NCBI GenBank assembly: GCA_003614735.1
Contig: KZ992433.1
Coordinates: 1-64,000 of the forward strand
Source: Thamnocephalis sphaerospora
Lineage: Eukaryota > Zoopagomycota > Zoopagomycetes > Zoopagales > Sigmoideomycetaceae
Reading direction: 5' to 3'
Length of the DNA: 64,000 nt
Under the pieces are notes generated by a model. The model saw only the letters and a program-made list of their open reading frames with translations, made no database searches and was not told the origin of the DNA. The translations under genes were made by a program, and so were the position numbers. Below, piece after piece: positions 34,599-45,044 of the stretch. Numbering within the stretch: the stretch's first letter is position 1; every line of letters starts with the position of its first letter.

Positions 34599-35775
34599 AT
34601 GAGTCGATCCTCCGGTTACGACCGACACATCACCATCTTTTCGCCGGAAGGGCGCTTGTATCAAGTTGGTGGGTGATCGCACCGTGCCGGCCTGCTGCTT
34701 TGGCGCTGCTGGCCGTCATTGTCGCTGTACTGTGCTGACACGCACGCGGCTGCGTAGAGTATGCCTTCAAAGCCATCTCCAACTCGGGCGTGACCTCAGT
34801 CGGCGTGCGCGGCAAGGACAGCGTCGTCATTGTCACGCAGAAAAAGGTTCCGGTGGGTGTCTGGCACGACGACCACGTCTGGTTTGCGATTTGGCGCGCT
34901 GATGCGTCCTTTGCGACAGGATACGCTTCTGGACGCGTCCACGGTCACCAACATCTTTGCGCTGACGCCGTACATTGGCTGTGTGATGACGGGCATGACA
35001 GGTGGGCGCATCCGCGCTGGTCGCTCCTGCACGCTTCGTCTAACGTTCGACTACGTTGGCTCTACTTGTTTCCGCACAGCTGATGCACGCATCCAGGTAA
35101 CGCGCGCACGCAGCGAGGCCGCCGAGTTCCGCTACAAATACGGCTATGAGATGCCAACCGATATGCTGGCCAAGCGTATTGCCAACATCAACCAGCTCTA
35201 CACGCAGCAGGCAGCGATGCGGCCGCTAGGTGTTTGTAAGTAGCATGATGATTACGCTGTGTCAGGCAATGCGGCGCCAGGCCAATGCTGACAAGAGTCT
35301 ATTTATGCTGACTATGATTGCGATGATTCTACCTTGCTGCAGCGATGATTCTGGCGGGTGTGGACGACGAAAAGGGTCCGATGCTCTACAAGAGCGACCC
35401 TGCCGGTTACTATGTTGGCTACAAGGCCACGGGCGCCGGTGCCAAGCAGCAGGAGGTGATCAGCTATCTGGAGAAGAAGCTGAAGCGGGAGCCAGAGCTG
35501 AACTTTGAAGAGACTGTTGAGGTAAGATGATAATGCGACAGCGACCGGCAGACCTGGCGTTTCTGGCTCGACGCTTACCCTGCCTCAATGGCCACGTGTG
35601 TGCCCCATCGCGCGCTTCTCAGCTGGCAATCACCACGCTGGCATCGGTGTTGTCGGCTGACTTTAAACCGACCGACCTGGAGCTGGCCTATGTGACGAGC
35701 GAGGATCGTCTTTTCCACACCATGTCTACCGAGGAAATCGACCAGCATTTGCAACGCATCACAGAGCGGGACTAG
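34599..35775 (+). CDS. SCL1: 20S proteasome alpha-type subunit (Scl1/PSMA6)
   Basis: Outer-ring alpha subunit of the core proteasome. [20 protein letters not shown] joins [20 protein letters not shown], the alpha signature with the N-terminal gate segment. Later exons read [60 protein letters not shown] and [20 protein letters not shown]. Then come [40 protein letters not shown] and [20 protein letters not shown]. The end is HLQRITERD. The internal [12 protein letters not shown] and the KKVP-D-T-L-L-D block point to PSMA6 rather than another alpha. Five short introns. Complete. Confidence 0.95.
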
Positions 35776-36634
35776 GCGTGCGTGCAAGCACCTTTGTCCA
35801 CACTGTCGCACATCGCCGGCTAGAGACGTCCGGGAACGTTGACGCACGCGCAGATGGCACTACAGATAAACGTATATTCGCACTACTACATGTGGCGCAG
35901 CGCAGTCATACGCCAGGCGTGCCGCGCTCTGCCGCCTGCTGATCTGCTACGTCTCGCGCGTGCGCTAGAATTACCTGCCAGACCACTAGTACTATCCAGA
36001 GACTAATGGTGATGGTGATAATCAACTGAGTATATAGCGTTAGCGGCAGCACAATGCAGCTCTTTTTCGCGCAATACACCTACTTTGGTGGCGAGGCAAC
36101 AGCTTGGTGGCGGGCCACGCTGGGCCTTTGTATATACTACAGGATGAGCGACCGGTTGCTTCAGCAGCGGCTGACTTGTATTGTCATGCGTGCTCTGCGA
36201 CTTTGCGGCGTCGCATTCGTTGGGGCGGGCTGCCGCACTTTGTTCTGCCCCAATCGCACCTGAATGGGGCTCGAACGCTATAGCGAGCGCAACGTACTCC
36301 CCTTGCGATGGTGCGGCAATGGCGTGGTCCATGCTTTACGTCTGCATGGGAGACGAATGGAAAAGGAGATGGAGGCGACAGAATGATGAGCGTGCGTATG
36401 TGTGTGGCGGCCTTTGACACAAGGGCATTGGTGGCTGGGCATGCGCTGTTTTGTACTTGGCGCCGCTTACATCACACTTTTGATAGGCTCATGCAAGGCA
36501 CGCAAGGAACGGCAGTGTCTACCGTGGTTGGGCGTGTATTTCATCGAGCAGAAGCCAGTGGCAGACTGCATCGGCGCAGATGCGCGGGCAGATACGCAGG
36601 AAGGAAGGGCAAAGAAATGCAGCCGCGTGGCCAT
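35776..36634. other. 859 bp without a recognised gene
   Basis: Lies between the convergent proteasome alpha gene and porin. Open frames of 60-110 codons occur on both strands but lack family features. One 50-codon ATG frame (35854-36006, MALQINVYSHYYMWRSAVIR and onward) has an aromatic, helical look and is listed separately. No tRNA, repeat or other structure was found. Confidence 0.4.
35854..36006 (+). CDS. Possible 50-residue protein
   Basis: ATG to TAA without an intron: MALQINVYSHYYMWRSAVIR, then a helix-like stretch (QACRALPPADLLRLARALEL) and PARPLVLSRD. It is 78 bp past the proteasome alpha stop. Its amphipathic helix and low acid content would suit a small mitochondrial protein, but I recognise no family, and chance is quite likely in GC-rich DNA. 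Confidence 0.22.
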   Translation: MALQINVYSHYYMWRSAVIRQACRALPPADLLRLARALELPARPLVLSRD

Positions 36635-37848
36635 CTAGTTCTCCAGCACCAGGCTGATGCCGACCTTGTGGGCGCTCTCGTTCAGACGCGAGGTGTCGAA
36701 GCTGCCGCCCAGGGAGACCTTGACGCCGGCGCGCAGGCGCTGCGTGTAGCCGAGGCCAAGACGACCGGCGTTGTCGATCTTGGTCTTGACGAACGTGTCC
36801 TTGTCGAGGAAGTACTTGGTACCCAGCTCAAGCGCCACCGGCGCGTTCTGGGTCTTGGAGTCCCAGGTGGCCTTGGCACCAACCTCGACGTCCGGGTTGA
36901 CGCGGTGGAAGAACGAGGCCGCAAAGACGCTCATGCCGGCGTTGCTGTGGTGACGGCCGCTGTTAGTCGGCGCTCGGACGAGGGCGGTGGGGACCCGCTG
37001 TGTACTTACGCGTGGAGCGCGACGGCGTACTGCGGTGCCGAGTAGCCGACGGCCGTGCTGTAGCGCGTCACGTTGCCGCTGGGGACGTCGTAGCCCACCT
37101 CGGCGCCCACCAGGAAGCCTTCGCGACTGCAGGTTGAGCGTGAACGCTGGTCAGCAGGCGTAGTGCGCCCGGTCTAGCCCATCTCTGCACCTACCCAAAG
37201 ACAACATCGCCGGAGAAGCTCGGGCCCTTGAGGAGATCGACGGTCGCGCGCGAGAACACGCCCGGCTGCTTGTAGTTGACACCGACCTTGGCGGCCTTTT
37301 GACTACTCGGCGGCAAAAAGGACGCGTCAGCATCGTGTCAAGTGACGCGTCACGCTGTGGCGGAGGACATATTGCCGGCTTGAAGCTTACCCGGCGGCCG
37401 GCAGCAGCGACGCGTTGATGTCCAGCTTCAGGCCCTTGGCGACCTTGTTCTCCAGCTCAACCTGCGCGCTCAGCACATTCTTGGTGGTCCAAGTGTTGGT
37501 GACCGTCAGACCTACCGCAGGGCATGGTCAGCATGAGCCACGCGGTTTCTCTCTGGACCACCGCGTGTCTTACCGTTCTTGTAGTCGGCATACTTGGCCT
37601 TGAGCTCGCCGTTGATGAGGCCAGACTTGCTGTCCTGCGAACCGTTGACAGTGAAGCTCTGTCGGCGGCCGAGGTAGCAAAAGGTCAGTCGATGCACGTC
37701 AACGGATCTCGACGCTCGGCCTGAGGCTTACCACGCCGTTCGGGGTCTTGGTGGTGACCTCGAGCTTGACGGTGCCGACCGGGTAGTCGCGGCCCAGCAG
37801 GTCGCTTACAGACTTGCCGATATCGGCGTACTTGACGGTGGTGGCCAT
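36635..37848 (-). CDS. POR1: Mitochondrial outer-membrane porin (VDAC)
   Basis: Voltage-dependent anion channel passing metabolites across the outer membrane. The start MATTVKYADIGKSVSDLLGR (37848) gives the N-terminal helix. The beta-strands follow: DYPVGTVKLEVTTKTPNGV, GLINGELKAKYADYKNG, NVLSAQVELENKVAKGLKLD, GVNYKQPGVFSRATVDLLKG and FLVGAEVGYDVPSGNVTRYS. Then ATWDSKTQNAPVALELGTKY, KTKIDNAGRLGLGYTQRLRA and ESAHKVGISLVLEN. Alternating polar and hydrophobic residues and the final strand match fungal porins. About five introns. Codon use is strongly GC-biased, as expected for an abundant protein. Confidence 0.95.
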
Positions 37849-38175
37849 GTTGAACGGGGTAGCAAACAGGTCTGCGCGGGCGTGGTGCGGAGCAGGAAGA
37901 GAAGCGGTCAGAGGATGGCCAGGCTGGCACGCAGGAGTGCGGAAGACGTGGTGGTACGGATCACAAAAACTGGTGGATCACCCCAATCGCACCACATCCA
38001 TTTTGGCTCACGTCATGCGCCATGGCACACACATGCTCACGCGGACCAAGACAAATGGGATTCAATTGGATGCATGCTCAATAGACAACATACGGACTTT
38101 ATAGCCGGTGGAAAGCAGGGCGGGTGCCGTGCATGGAAGCGCATGCTGCTGCAACTGTATTGCCGTGGATGACGT
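37849..38175. promoter_or_regulatory. Gap between porin start and cofilin stop
   Basis: A 327 bp interval, taken as the porin promoter and the cofilin 3' flank (both leftward). No gene-like frame was seen. Confidence 0.4.
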
Positions 38176-38891
38176 TTAGCTGATGTTCTTGAACTTGCTC
38201 CGGAACTCCTCCTCGCTAAGCTCGGAAATATCCGTGGCCTGGACCTCGACGGTAAGACCGAGCGACCTCTTCAGCACATCCTTGCTGGACGCGTGCGTCA
38301 TCCGACGGCGCTTGTTCGTGTCCTCTGGGCACCTGTACCGCAACGCAAGGGCAGCAATGTTACCATGCGTTCAAAGCCGGCCGATCAAGCTTGCGCATCG
38401 GCGATCCGCTGCCAGGGTGCTTACCAGGAGACAAAGCAAAGCTTCTTGCGCTGGCCGCCATCGTCCGTCGTGAACTCGTAGTCGAGGACCGCGTAGCGGC
38501 TGTCGGACACATCGGCAAGCTCGGCCTCGAGGCCGGCGCGTCCGCCTTCCGCTACAGCCTTCACAACCTCGATCTGATCGAGCGAGTCGTTCAGGCGGTA
38601 GATGACGTAGCTGTATTTGCCATGGTTCAAGGCATTAAACTTCTCCTGGCATTCCTCCTTGATTTCAATACCGGCAAGCTGTGGTCGGGAAGGCGCGCAA
38701 AGTCAGCGTCTGCTCGCACATGTTGCTCGTCGCAGAGCCGGCCAGGTCACAGCGCTGCCTGCCCATACCCGCCCCATACTACCTGGTGGTTGTCGAGATA
38801 CAGCTGACAAAGCGCAGTATATCTCGCTCGCCGCACAAGCCATCCAACCGTGCCCTGCCAGCAACAGAGTCTAATTCCGCTAGCTTACCAT
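38176..38891 (-). CDS. COF1: Cofilin (actin-depolymerising factor)
   Basis: Severs and depolymerises actin filaments. Exon 1 seems to be the bare ATG at 38891-38889, followed by a GTAAGC intron to 38679. Then LAGIEIKEECQEKFNALNHG, KYSYVIYRLNDSLDQIEVVK, ELADVSDSRYAVLDYEFTTD and GGQRKKLCFVSWCPEDTNKR follow. The end is MTHASSKDVLKRSLGLTVEV and SELSEEEFRSKFKNIS. The ADF-homology fold and the conserved actin-binding helix around RMTHASSKDVLK are intact. The short N terminus before AGIEIKEEC lacks the usual regulatory Ser that follows Met, unless a small exon inside the 210 bp intron supplies it. Confidence 0.9.
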
Positions 38892-38898
38892 GATGGCT

Positions 38899-38919
38899 GT
38901 GTGTGTGTGTGTGTGTGTG
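38899..38919. repeat. (GT)n microsatellite
   Basis: Alternating GT directly upstream of the cofilin start codon, within its likely 5' leader or promoter. Confidence 0.9.
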
Positions 38920-39390
38920 GCAGTGGTGGTGCTGGTGGCTACGGAGCGCTGATGCAGACAAGCAGTCTGATGGACGGCAGAGACCGATGAAAGTGAAGAT
39001 GAGAGATGCGTGATGGCAAAGGGTTGCCGTCTGGGCTCGTCCGCTTATTGTACGGTGGTTGGCTAGCAGCTAGCTGGTCGACTGGCTGATTGACTCACTG
39101 ACGTGGACAACGCGTGGACGCATGATGAACTGAAAAGGGACTGGACCAATGGTTGCCCGCCGTGCGTGCACGCTTGGTGCCGACCCTTGCCACACATGTC
39201 GGGCAATGATGGTACAGTCCAGCCGCGGTTCCCATTCTTTGGTATCGTTCCCACTGGATTTCATGCTGCACTGGCCATCCAGGGTAGTGCGCTGGCGCTG
39301 ATGGGAATAGCATGGAGCTTGTTGTCACGTAAAAAACATGCAAAGTCTGGCGCGCCTGTTGGCTACGCCCCGGACGCGGCAATGGGTACA

Positions 39391-39440
39391 GGCCGGCGGC
39401 GGCGGCGGCGACGACAGCAGCAACAGCAGCAGCAACGGCG
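39391..39440. repeat. CGG and CAG/CAA triplet tract
   Basis: About six CGG units followed by CAG/CAA units in the large gap between cofilin and YPD1. Not in a supported gene. Confidence 0.85.
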
Positions 39441-39786
39441 TTACCATACATGTATGGACATATCGCGCACATGTACAAGACAATGGCAGCAACAGGGGCG
39501 GGCAAACGGGCGGGTACCAAGAGGACATGAGCGCGCTAGGAACAGGCGACGAGACTGCAACGGGCAGAAAAGGTAGGAATGAAATAGAGGCAAGAAGAAA
39601 GGATGTATGCGGCTAGTAGCGTCAAGTGGGACGCAATTAGGCGCCAGTGAAGGTGGACACCGTGAACGGCCAGCACCGACAAGCAGACTGTCCTTTCAAG
39701 CGGGATCGGCTGGCGGACAGACGGCACGGCGGCAAAAGGGCACGGCGCGTCTGCCGCAGCCGTCGGCAGAAACAGCAGGTGTGTGC

Positions 39787-40718
39787 TTAGGCACCCGCTA
39801 GCTCTGCGGCCGATCCTACTTTGTAGATGTGGCACAGATGTCGTTCGGCCTGTTTGTACTCACGTTTGAGCCGCACTAGCAGCTCGGCACCGCGGATCAG
39901 CGCTGCGTTGCTGTCGATCGACGGCAGACTGGCGTCATCGGCGCTCGCCTGGCTGTGCTGGATCTTTTCGCAGGTCTCCTGCACCTTGCGCAGCCCCAGA
40001 GTGGCCGAGCTGCCCTTGAAAAAGTGTCCAAGTCTCGCATACTCGTCTAGGTCCTTGTTCTCGCTACGGTAGGTACACAGCGTCAAGCGTGGCGCGACTA
40101 CAGAGCCGTGCTCGACTGTAGTACTTACATGGCTTGGTCCATTTCCTCAAACGTTGTCGTGGCTTGCTCGAAAAAGTTGAGCACAATGGATTTTGAGAAC
40201 TCGTGTTCATCGTCGTCCTCGTCGTCCATCTCCAGCAGTTGGCCAAACACCAAATCGTCAATGACATCTTCCGCGTTGTCGTCATCCTCTTCTTCTACCT
40301 CTTCCGCCGCCGCCGCCGCCACATTAGTCTCTTCAGACTTCTTTTCTGCCGTTCCATCGGGACTAGACTAGATGGCATGAGACATTGTCACATCCGACCA
40401 GCGTGAGCCGCATGTGCTGGAGAGCACGCGCCCAGTGCAGGTGCCACTGCCTACCTCGGCTACCTTGGGCGTCTCTGTCTTTGCCGCATCCTGCTTATCC
40501 TTTGATGGAGACGCCGTGTCGGCCACGGGCACTGCCGCACTCTCGGGCGGATTTACTTTGGCCGCAGTGGCCGCTGTATCCTCGCCAACCTTTGTACTCT
40601 GACGTTCGGTACACAGTACAGCGAGGCAGCCATTGAAAGCGGACACAAGGTGAGCCGTGGCCTAGGCACGATTCGAGTGCGCAAGCGTGCTTACCACGGT
40701 AGTCGTCGCCGTAGACAT
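39787..40718 (-). CDS. YPD1: Histidine phosphotransfer protein Ypd1
   Basis: Passes phosphate between a hybrid histidine kinase and response regulators (Ssk1, Skn7) in osmotic signalling. The start MSTATTTV (40718) is spliced to an unusual Ala/Glu/Asp-rich N-terminal region (KVNPPESAAVPVADTASPSK, then AAAAAEEVEEEDDDNAEDVI). The HPt domain follows: VFGQLLEMDDEDDDEHEFSK, IVLNFFEQATTTFEEMDQAM and ARLGHFFKGSSATLGLRKVQ with the phospho-accepting His in HFFKGSS. It ends LCHIYKVGSAAELAGA. Three introns. The N-terminal extension of roughly 70 residues is longer than in budding yeast. Confidence 0.92.
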
Positions 40719-41050
40719 GCTTGTGTAGTGATGCAATCAGGCAGCGGGGGGTGTACGTAGACGTGCGCTCGTGCTTTTGTAATGGTTGTCAGCGTGACTT
40801 TGGCGACCAACAGGGAAGAGAAGCGCGCGCGTTAGGAGGCTGACCGTCCTGGTCGGGGGGGAAGGCATGCGTAGGCTCGTGTGGAGCAGGTGGCGCGTGC
40901 TGGGAACCTGGACACGATGAATGCCGCCACATTCAGGTCACTCACCAAGCACAGGCACAACCGGATGGGTGGCAGAGATGGCACGAACAGCGCGTGGAGT
41001 CGAGACAGAGCGCGTGGCCGAGTTGGCGCTGCAGTGCGTGGCTCGCGTGC

Positions 41051-41503
41051 CTAAAAGGAGAGACGGTTGCTGGCCAACGACGTAAACCGACTAGGACAAC
41101 AGTGCAACAGGCAGTGCAGACGTGGCAAAGGCACAATGCAGGCTGACTGCTTAACGCAAAAGTTACAGGCTAAGCGAACGACACGGAAGAGAGAAAAAGG
41201 CAACTGCAGTGGTGGCGGTGGAGTGGCGGTCGCAGCTAATACAGTTGCAAGCAGCAGGGCAGCCGGGATGACGTAGTGGGGGCGGCGGGCTGTAAAGCAG
41301 TGGATTAGCCATGTGTTTGGTCGAGCATATTGCGCCATTCGCACCATGGCCTCCGCGGCTACACCAGCACCGCCATCGCGGTAGGCTGAGTGCGCCAGCC
41401 GGGGGCTGATTTGGAAAGAGCGCTCGCCGGCCAGTATGGGGCGTGCATCGCAAAACAGGGACCGTGCGGCAAAGGCGTATATATTGGCCATGGCATCACG
41501 CAA
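41051..41503 (-). CDS. Uncertain open frame, unknown product
   Basis: An unbroken frame of 150 codons that includes MANIYAFAARSLFCDARPIL, SFQISPRLAHSAYRDGGAGV, AAEAMVRMAQYARPN and a hydrophobic stretch VIPAALLLATVLAATATPP. The first half resembles a mitochondrial presequence followed by a soluble segment. An exon further upstream (41530-41700, minus) might join through a GTAAGC donor at about 41538. No family recognised and no good branch point was found, so it may be chance. Confidence 0.22.
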   Translation of the reverse strand: MRDAMANIYAFAARSLFCDARPILAGERSFQISPRLAHSAYRDGGAGVAAEAMVRMAQYARPNTWLIHCFTARRPHYVIPAALLLATVLAATATPPPPLQLPFSLFRVVRLACNFCVKQSACIVPLPRLHCLLHCCPSRFTSLASNRLSF

Positions 41504-41742
41504 ATGAGTGCTCGGCGAAAAAGGATCGCCAGCTTACCGGGCCAATAAGATGGGATAGACAATGTTGGACACAGCAGGTCGAGTTGGGCAGAAAGAGGGC
41601 GCTGATCGACGAGTATGTGGCTGCAGCAGTGACGGTCTGCCAGCGGTCTTTAAAGCTACGCGTCGTGTGGCGGTACACCGCATTGGTGTTCGCGCGTCCA
41701 GTCGGAGGGGACTTTGGCACCTCGCGACTCCTTCTGTTTGGT

Positions 41743-41769
41743 CACACACACACACACACACACACACAC
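41743..41769. repeat. (CA)n microsatellite
   Basis: About thirteen CA units in the gap upstream of beta-adaptin. Confidence 0.9.
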
Positions 41770-42079
41770 TACCACGTTTACCAGCAAACACCTACCGCGA
41801 CCCTTTTGGTCATCTAGCCTGGAGTGCGCAACCACTGCTCGCCTCTGCATTCTCTCTGTGCACGCCAGCCGTAGCAACAGCAGCAGCAGCCACCGCACTC
41901 GTCACCTCCACGTGTGTGCACCACTCGCAGCTGCGTATTCCTGCTGTGGACTGTCACCGCTATCGTAAGTTGCTGGGCTGAGCTGCGGGCTGGCTTGTGA
42001 TGACGTTGGCCCCAGCAGGGATGAGCTGGTGGCCAAGCGTCGGTGACACTCGTGGCCGGCGCATGGCAGCAATAGCGCG

Positions 42080-44937
42080 ATGGCTGATGTGGTACGCGTG
42101 CATATCCGCTCGGCTGGAACCTATGGCGGAAAGAACAGCACAGGCACAGTCATGTCGGACGCCAAATACTTTCAACGCGGTAGGTTAATCAGGCATGCGT
42201 GGGCGCATGGTGTTGCAGGCCGGCTTGGGAGAGCCGGCGCACTGGCCGCTGACCGTATGGCGTGGTGGTCCAGGCAAGATACAGGAGCTTCGCAACGAAC
42301 TGATATCGGAAAAACGCGACAGCAAGTATGCGAAGAAAAAGGCCGTCCTTAAGGTGGGCGCGGATTGGTGCGTGTACCTCTGCGGACGGCGTTGCTGACG
42401 AGCGATCCGTCGGACCGACAGCGCATTGTAGCCAACATGACCATGGGCAACGACATGTCGCCCTTGTTTCCGGACGTGGTCGCCTGTCTGGGCATTCCGA
42501 ACCTGGAGGTCAAAAAGATGGTCTATCTCTACGTGACCAACTACTGCCGAAGCAAGCCGGACATGGCGCGCATGGCGGCCTCCTACTTTGAAAAGGTGCC
42601 TGTTTGTCCATGCGGCAGCATGTAGCATCCTCGATGCACAACGCTAATGTATCGGCGCCATAATGTCTAATGCATCCAGGATGTTAATGATGCCAACCCG
42701 CTGATTCGTGCGCTAGCCATTCGGTCCATGGGCTACATCCATGTCGACCGCGTTGTGGATGGCTTCTGCGATCCGCTGCGCCATTGCCTGCGGGATCCCG
42801 ATCCGTATGTACGCAAAACGGCGGTCATAGGCGTCGCAAAGCTGTTCATGCACGATCCGGTGCTGGCCGAGAATGAGGGCTTTCTGGAAATGCTGCGCGG
42901 CATGCTCAGCGACTCCAACCCAGCGGTAGGTTACTGCATGCTCGCTGTCTGTCTTGGACTCGTTCAGGTGTAGTGCGCCCTAGCAACTGCATGCATGGCT
43001 GACGGACGGACGGACGGGCGGGCCCACGTGTTTTCCTATGTGACTAGGTTATCGCCAATGCGGTTGCAGCGCTGGTGGAGATTTCTGAGCGTTCGCCAAG
43101 CTATCAGCTGGAGATGAATATGACTACGGCCAACCGTCTGATCAACGCGCTGAATGAGTGTTCCGAGTAGGTGGATGCCATGCTGGCTTCACGTCATCGT
43201 TGTCTGACAAAAGATGCGTCGACATTCAGATGGGGCCAGGGCTATATTCTCGAAGCGCTACTCTATGTGGTGCCGCAGGAGACGGGCGAAGCGGAGCTGC
43301 TGGCCGAACGCATTGTTTCGCGCCTGCAGCATGCCAACTCGTTTGTAGTGCTGGCAGCAGTGAAGCTTGGAGTCTATCTGATGAACTATATGTCACGTGA
43401 GGACGATATTGTTGCGCTCTGCAACAAGTTGGCGCCGCCGCTGGTCACGCTATTGTCCCATGGCCATGAAGTGCAATACGTGGCGTTGCGCAATATTCTC
43501 CTGGTCATACAAAAGTATCCAGAGATGCTGCAGGCTGATGTGCGCACCTTCTTCTGCAAATACGACGAGCCCATCTATGTGAAACTGTCCAAGCTGGAGA
43601 TTATTTTCCGACTGGCGACCGAGCGCAATGCCCGCCAGGTGCTTTCCGAGCTGCGCGAGTAGGTGGCAGCCGTGTGACGGGTTGATTACCCATTGCGTGG
43701 TCTGTGATGTCTCGTACGCTAACCAAGGTCATGGTACGCCTGTTGCTGGCGGCAGATATGCCTCCGAAATTGACGTGGACTTTGTCCGTCGTGCGGTCCG
43801 GTGCATTGGCCGACTGGGGATCAAGATCGAATCGGCGGCCGAGATGTGCATTGCCACGTTGCTCGAGCTGATTCAGACGCGGGTCAGCTATGTGGTCCAG
43901 GAAGCTGTCATTGTAATGAAGGTTGGTAGCCCACGTATCGCGCTTTTGCTACGCAAACCTGCTTATCGGGAAATGTGTGCATCTGCAGGATGTGTTCCGC
44001 CGGTATCCAAACAAGTATGAAAACACAATCCCAATCCTGTGCGAGAACCTAGAGGATCTTGATCAGCCAGAGGCCAAGGTGGCAATGATCTGGATCATTG
44101 GACAGTACGCGGAGCGGGTCGAGGATGCAGAGGCGGTGCTGGAAAGCTTTGTGGATAGTTTCAAGGAGGAGCACCCAGAGGTAGGCTAGGTGGCAGAGTC
44201 ACATCGACTGTTATCGACAACTGACGATAGTATGCATATGTGCAACATTAGGTTCAGCTTGCGCTGCTTACGGCTACGGTGAAGCTATTTTTGAAGCGAC
44301 CAGCTGCTGGACAGGAGCTTGCGCCAAAGGTGCTCAAGTGGGCCACCGAGGAAACCGACAATCCAGATTTGCGTGATCGCGGTTTCATTTATTGGCGCCT
44401 GCTTTCTACTAATCCCACTGCCGCCAAGGTAGGCACAGGACGTGCGCCACTTGTACGGCTGTTCTGCTCGCGGCTGACCATGGTACATTCTTCAGAGTAT
44501 TATCCTGTCGGAAAAGCCAGATATTTCACCAGAAGCTGACCGCATGGATCCCGCAATGTTGGAGGAGCTCTTGCTACATATTGCCAGCCTGTCCTCCATC
44601 TACCACAAGCCACCCGCCACGTTCATTAGTGGCGCCAAGTTGCGCACACTCACGCCCTCGCGCACGCTCAACGTGCTGCCGACGCAGACTCTGTGAGTAG
44701 CTTTGATTCGTGCACCACTGCATTCTATTGCTTATGCATGCGCCGCGTTGCAGTAGCATACCACCGCCTGTCGCCCGCTTTGACGACGACTTTGCCGACG
44801 ACGGTCTGTACGGTGTGGGCGGCGGCGGTGGCGGCAGCCGTGCAGCAGCCGAGGGCCACATGGGTCGCGTGGTCGACTTGCTGGACTTCAGTACTCCGCT
44901 TGACGAGGAGGCGCAACCAAGCCCCATTAGTCCGTAG
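42080..44937 (+). CDS. APL2: Beta-adaptin of a clathrin adaptor (AP-1 type)
   Basis: Large beta subunit of a heterotetrameric adaptor sorting cargo into clathrin vesicles. [18 protein letters not shown] (42080; alternative ATG 42152) reads into [20 protein letters not shown], then [20 protein letters not shown] and [20 protein letters not shown]. These are followed by [60 protein letters not shown] and [24 protein letters not shown] repeats are complete. The C terminus is a short hinge with a Gly run and [14 protein letters not shown], where LLDF could be a clathrin box, and then stops. No ear domain is present, as in yeast beta-adaptins. About ten introns. AP-1 against AP-2 is not certain. 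Confidence 0.9.
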
Positions 44938-45044
44938 CTATGTGCATCGCAGCCCTTGTAGACATAATTGGCATCGGTTTATAGTAGTGGATCGTGTGTG
45001 CGCTGGGATAGCGCAGGCGCAGACCCGGCGCATGCTTTGCAAGG

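Larger units (their letters stand above)
38892..39786. other. 895 bp without a recognised gene
   Basis: Upstream of cofilin and downstream of YPD1. It includes the (GT)n tract at 38899 and CGG/CAG triplets at 39391-39440. A 157-codon plus-strand frame crosses it (39103-39576) with a hydrophobic stretch and an Arg/Gln run coded by the triplets. Its composition looks accidental. Probably a regulatory region. Confidence 0.4.
40719..42079. other. 1.36 kb between YPD1 and beta-adaptin
   Basis: The largest gap in the window, between divergent genes. It holds a (CA)n tract at 41743 and a G-rich run near 40855. A 150-codon minus-strand frame at 41051-41503 looks partly protein-like and is listed separately. 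Otherwise I see no gene, RNA or mobile element. Confidence 0.4.

Noticed and set aside
36240-36335. TTCGAGC on the minus strand resembling a tRNA T-loop
   Set aside because: The flanking five bases do not pair, and no matching anticodon or acceptor stem could be built.
39103-39576. 157-codon plus-strand frame with a hydrophobic stretch
   Set aside because: Half of it is the CGG/CAG triplet tract; composition is erratic and no intron or family signal supports it.
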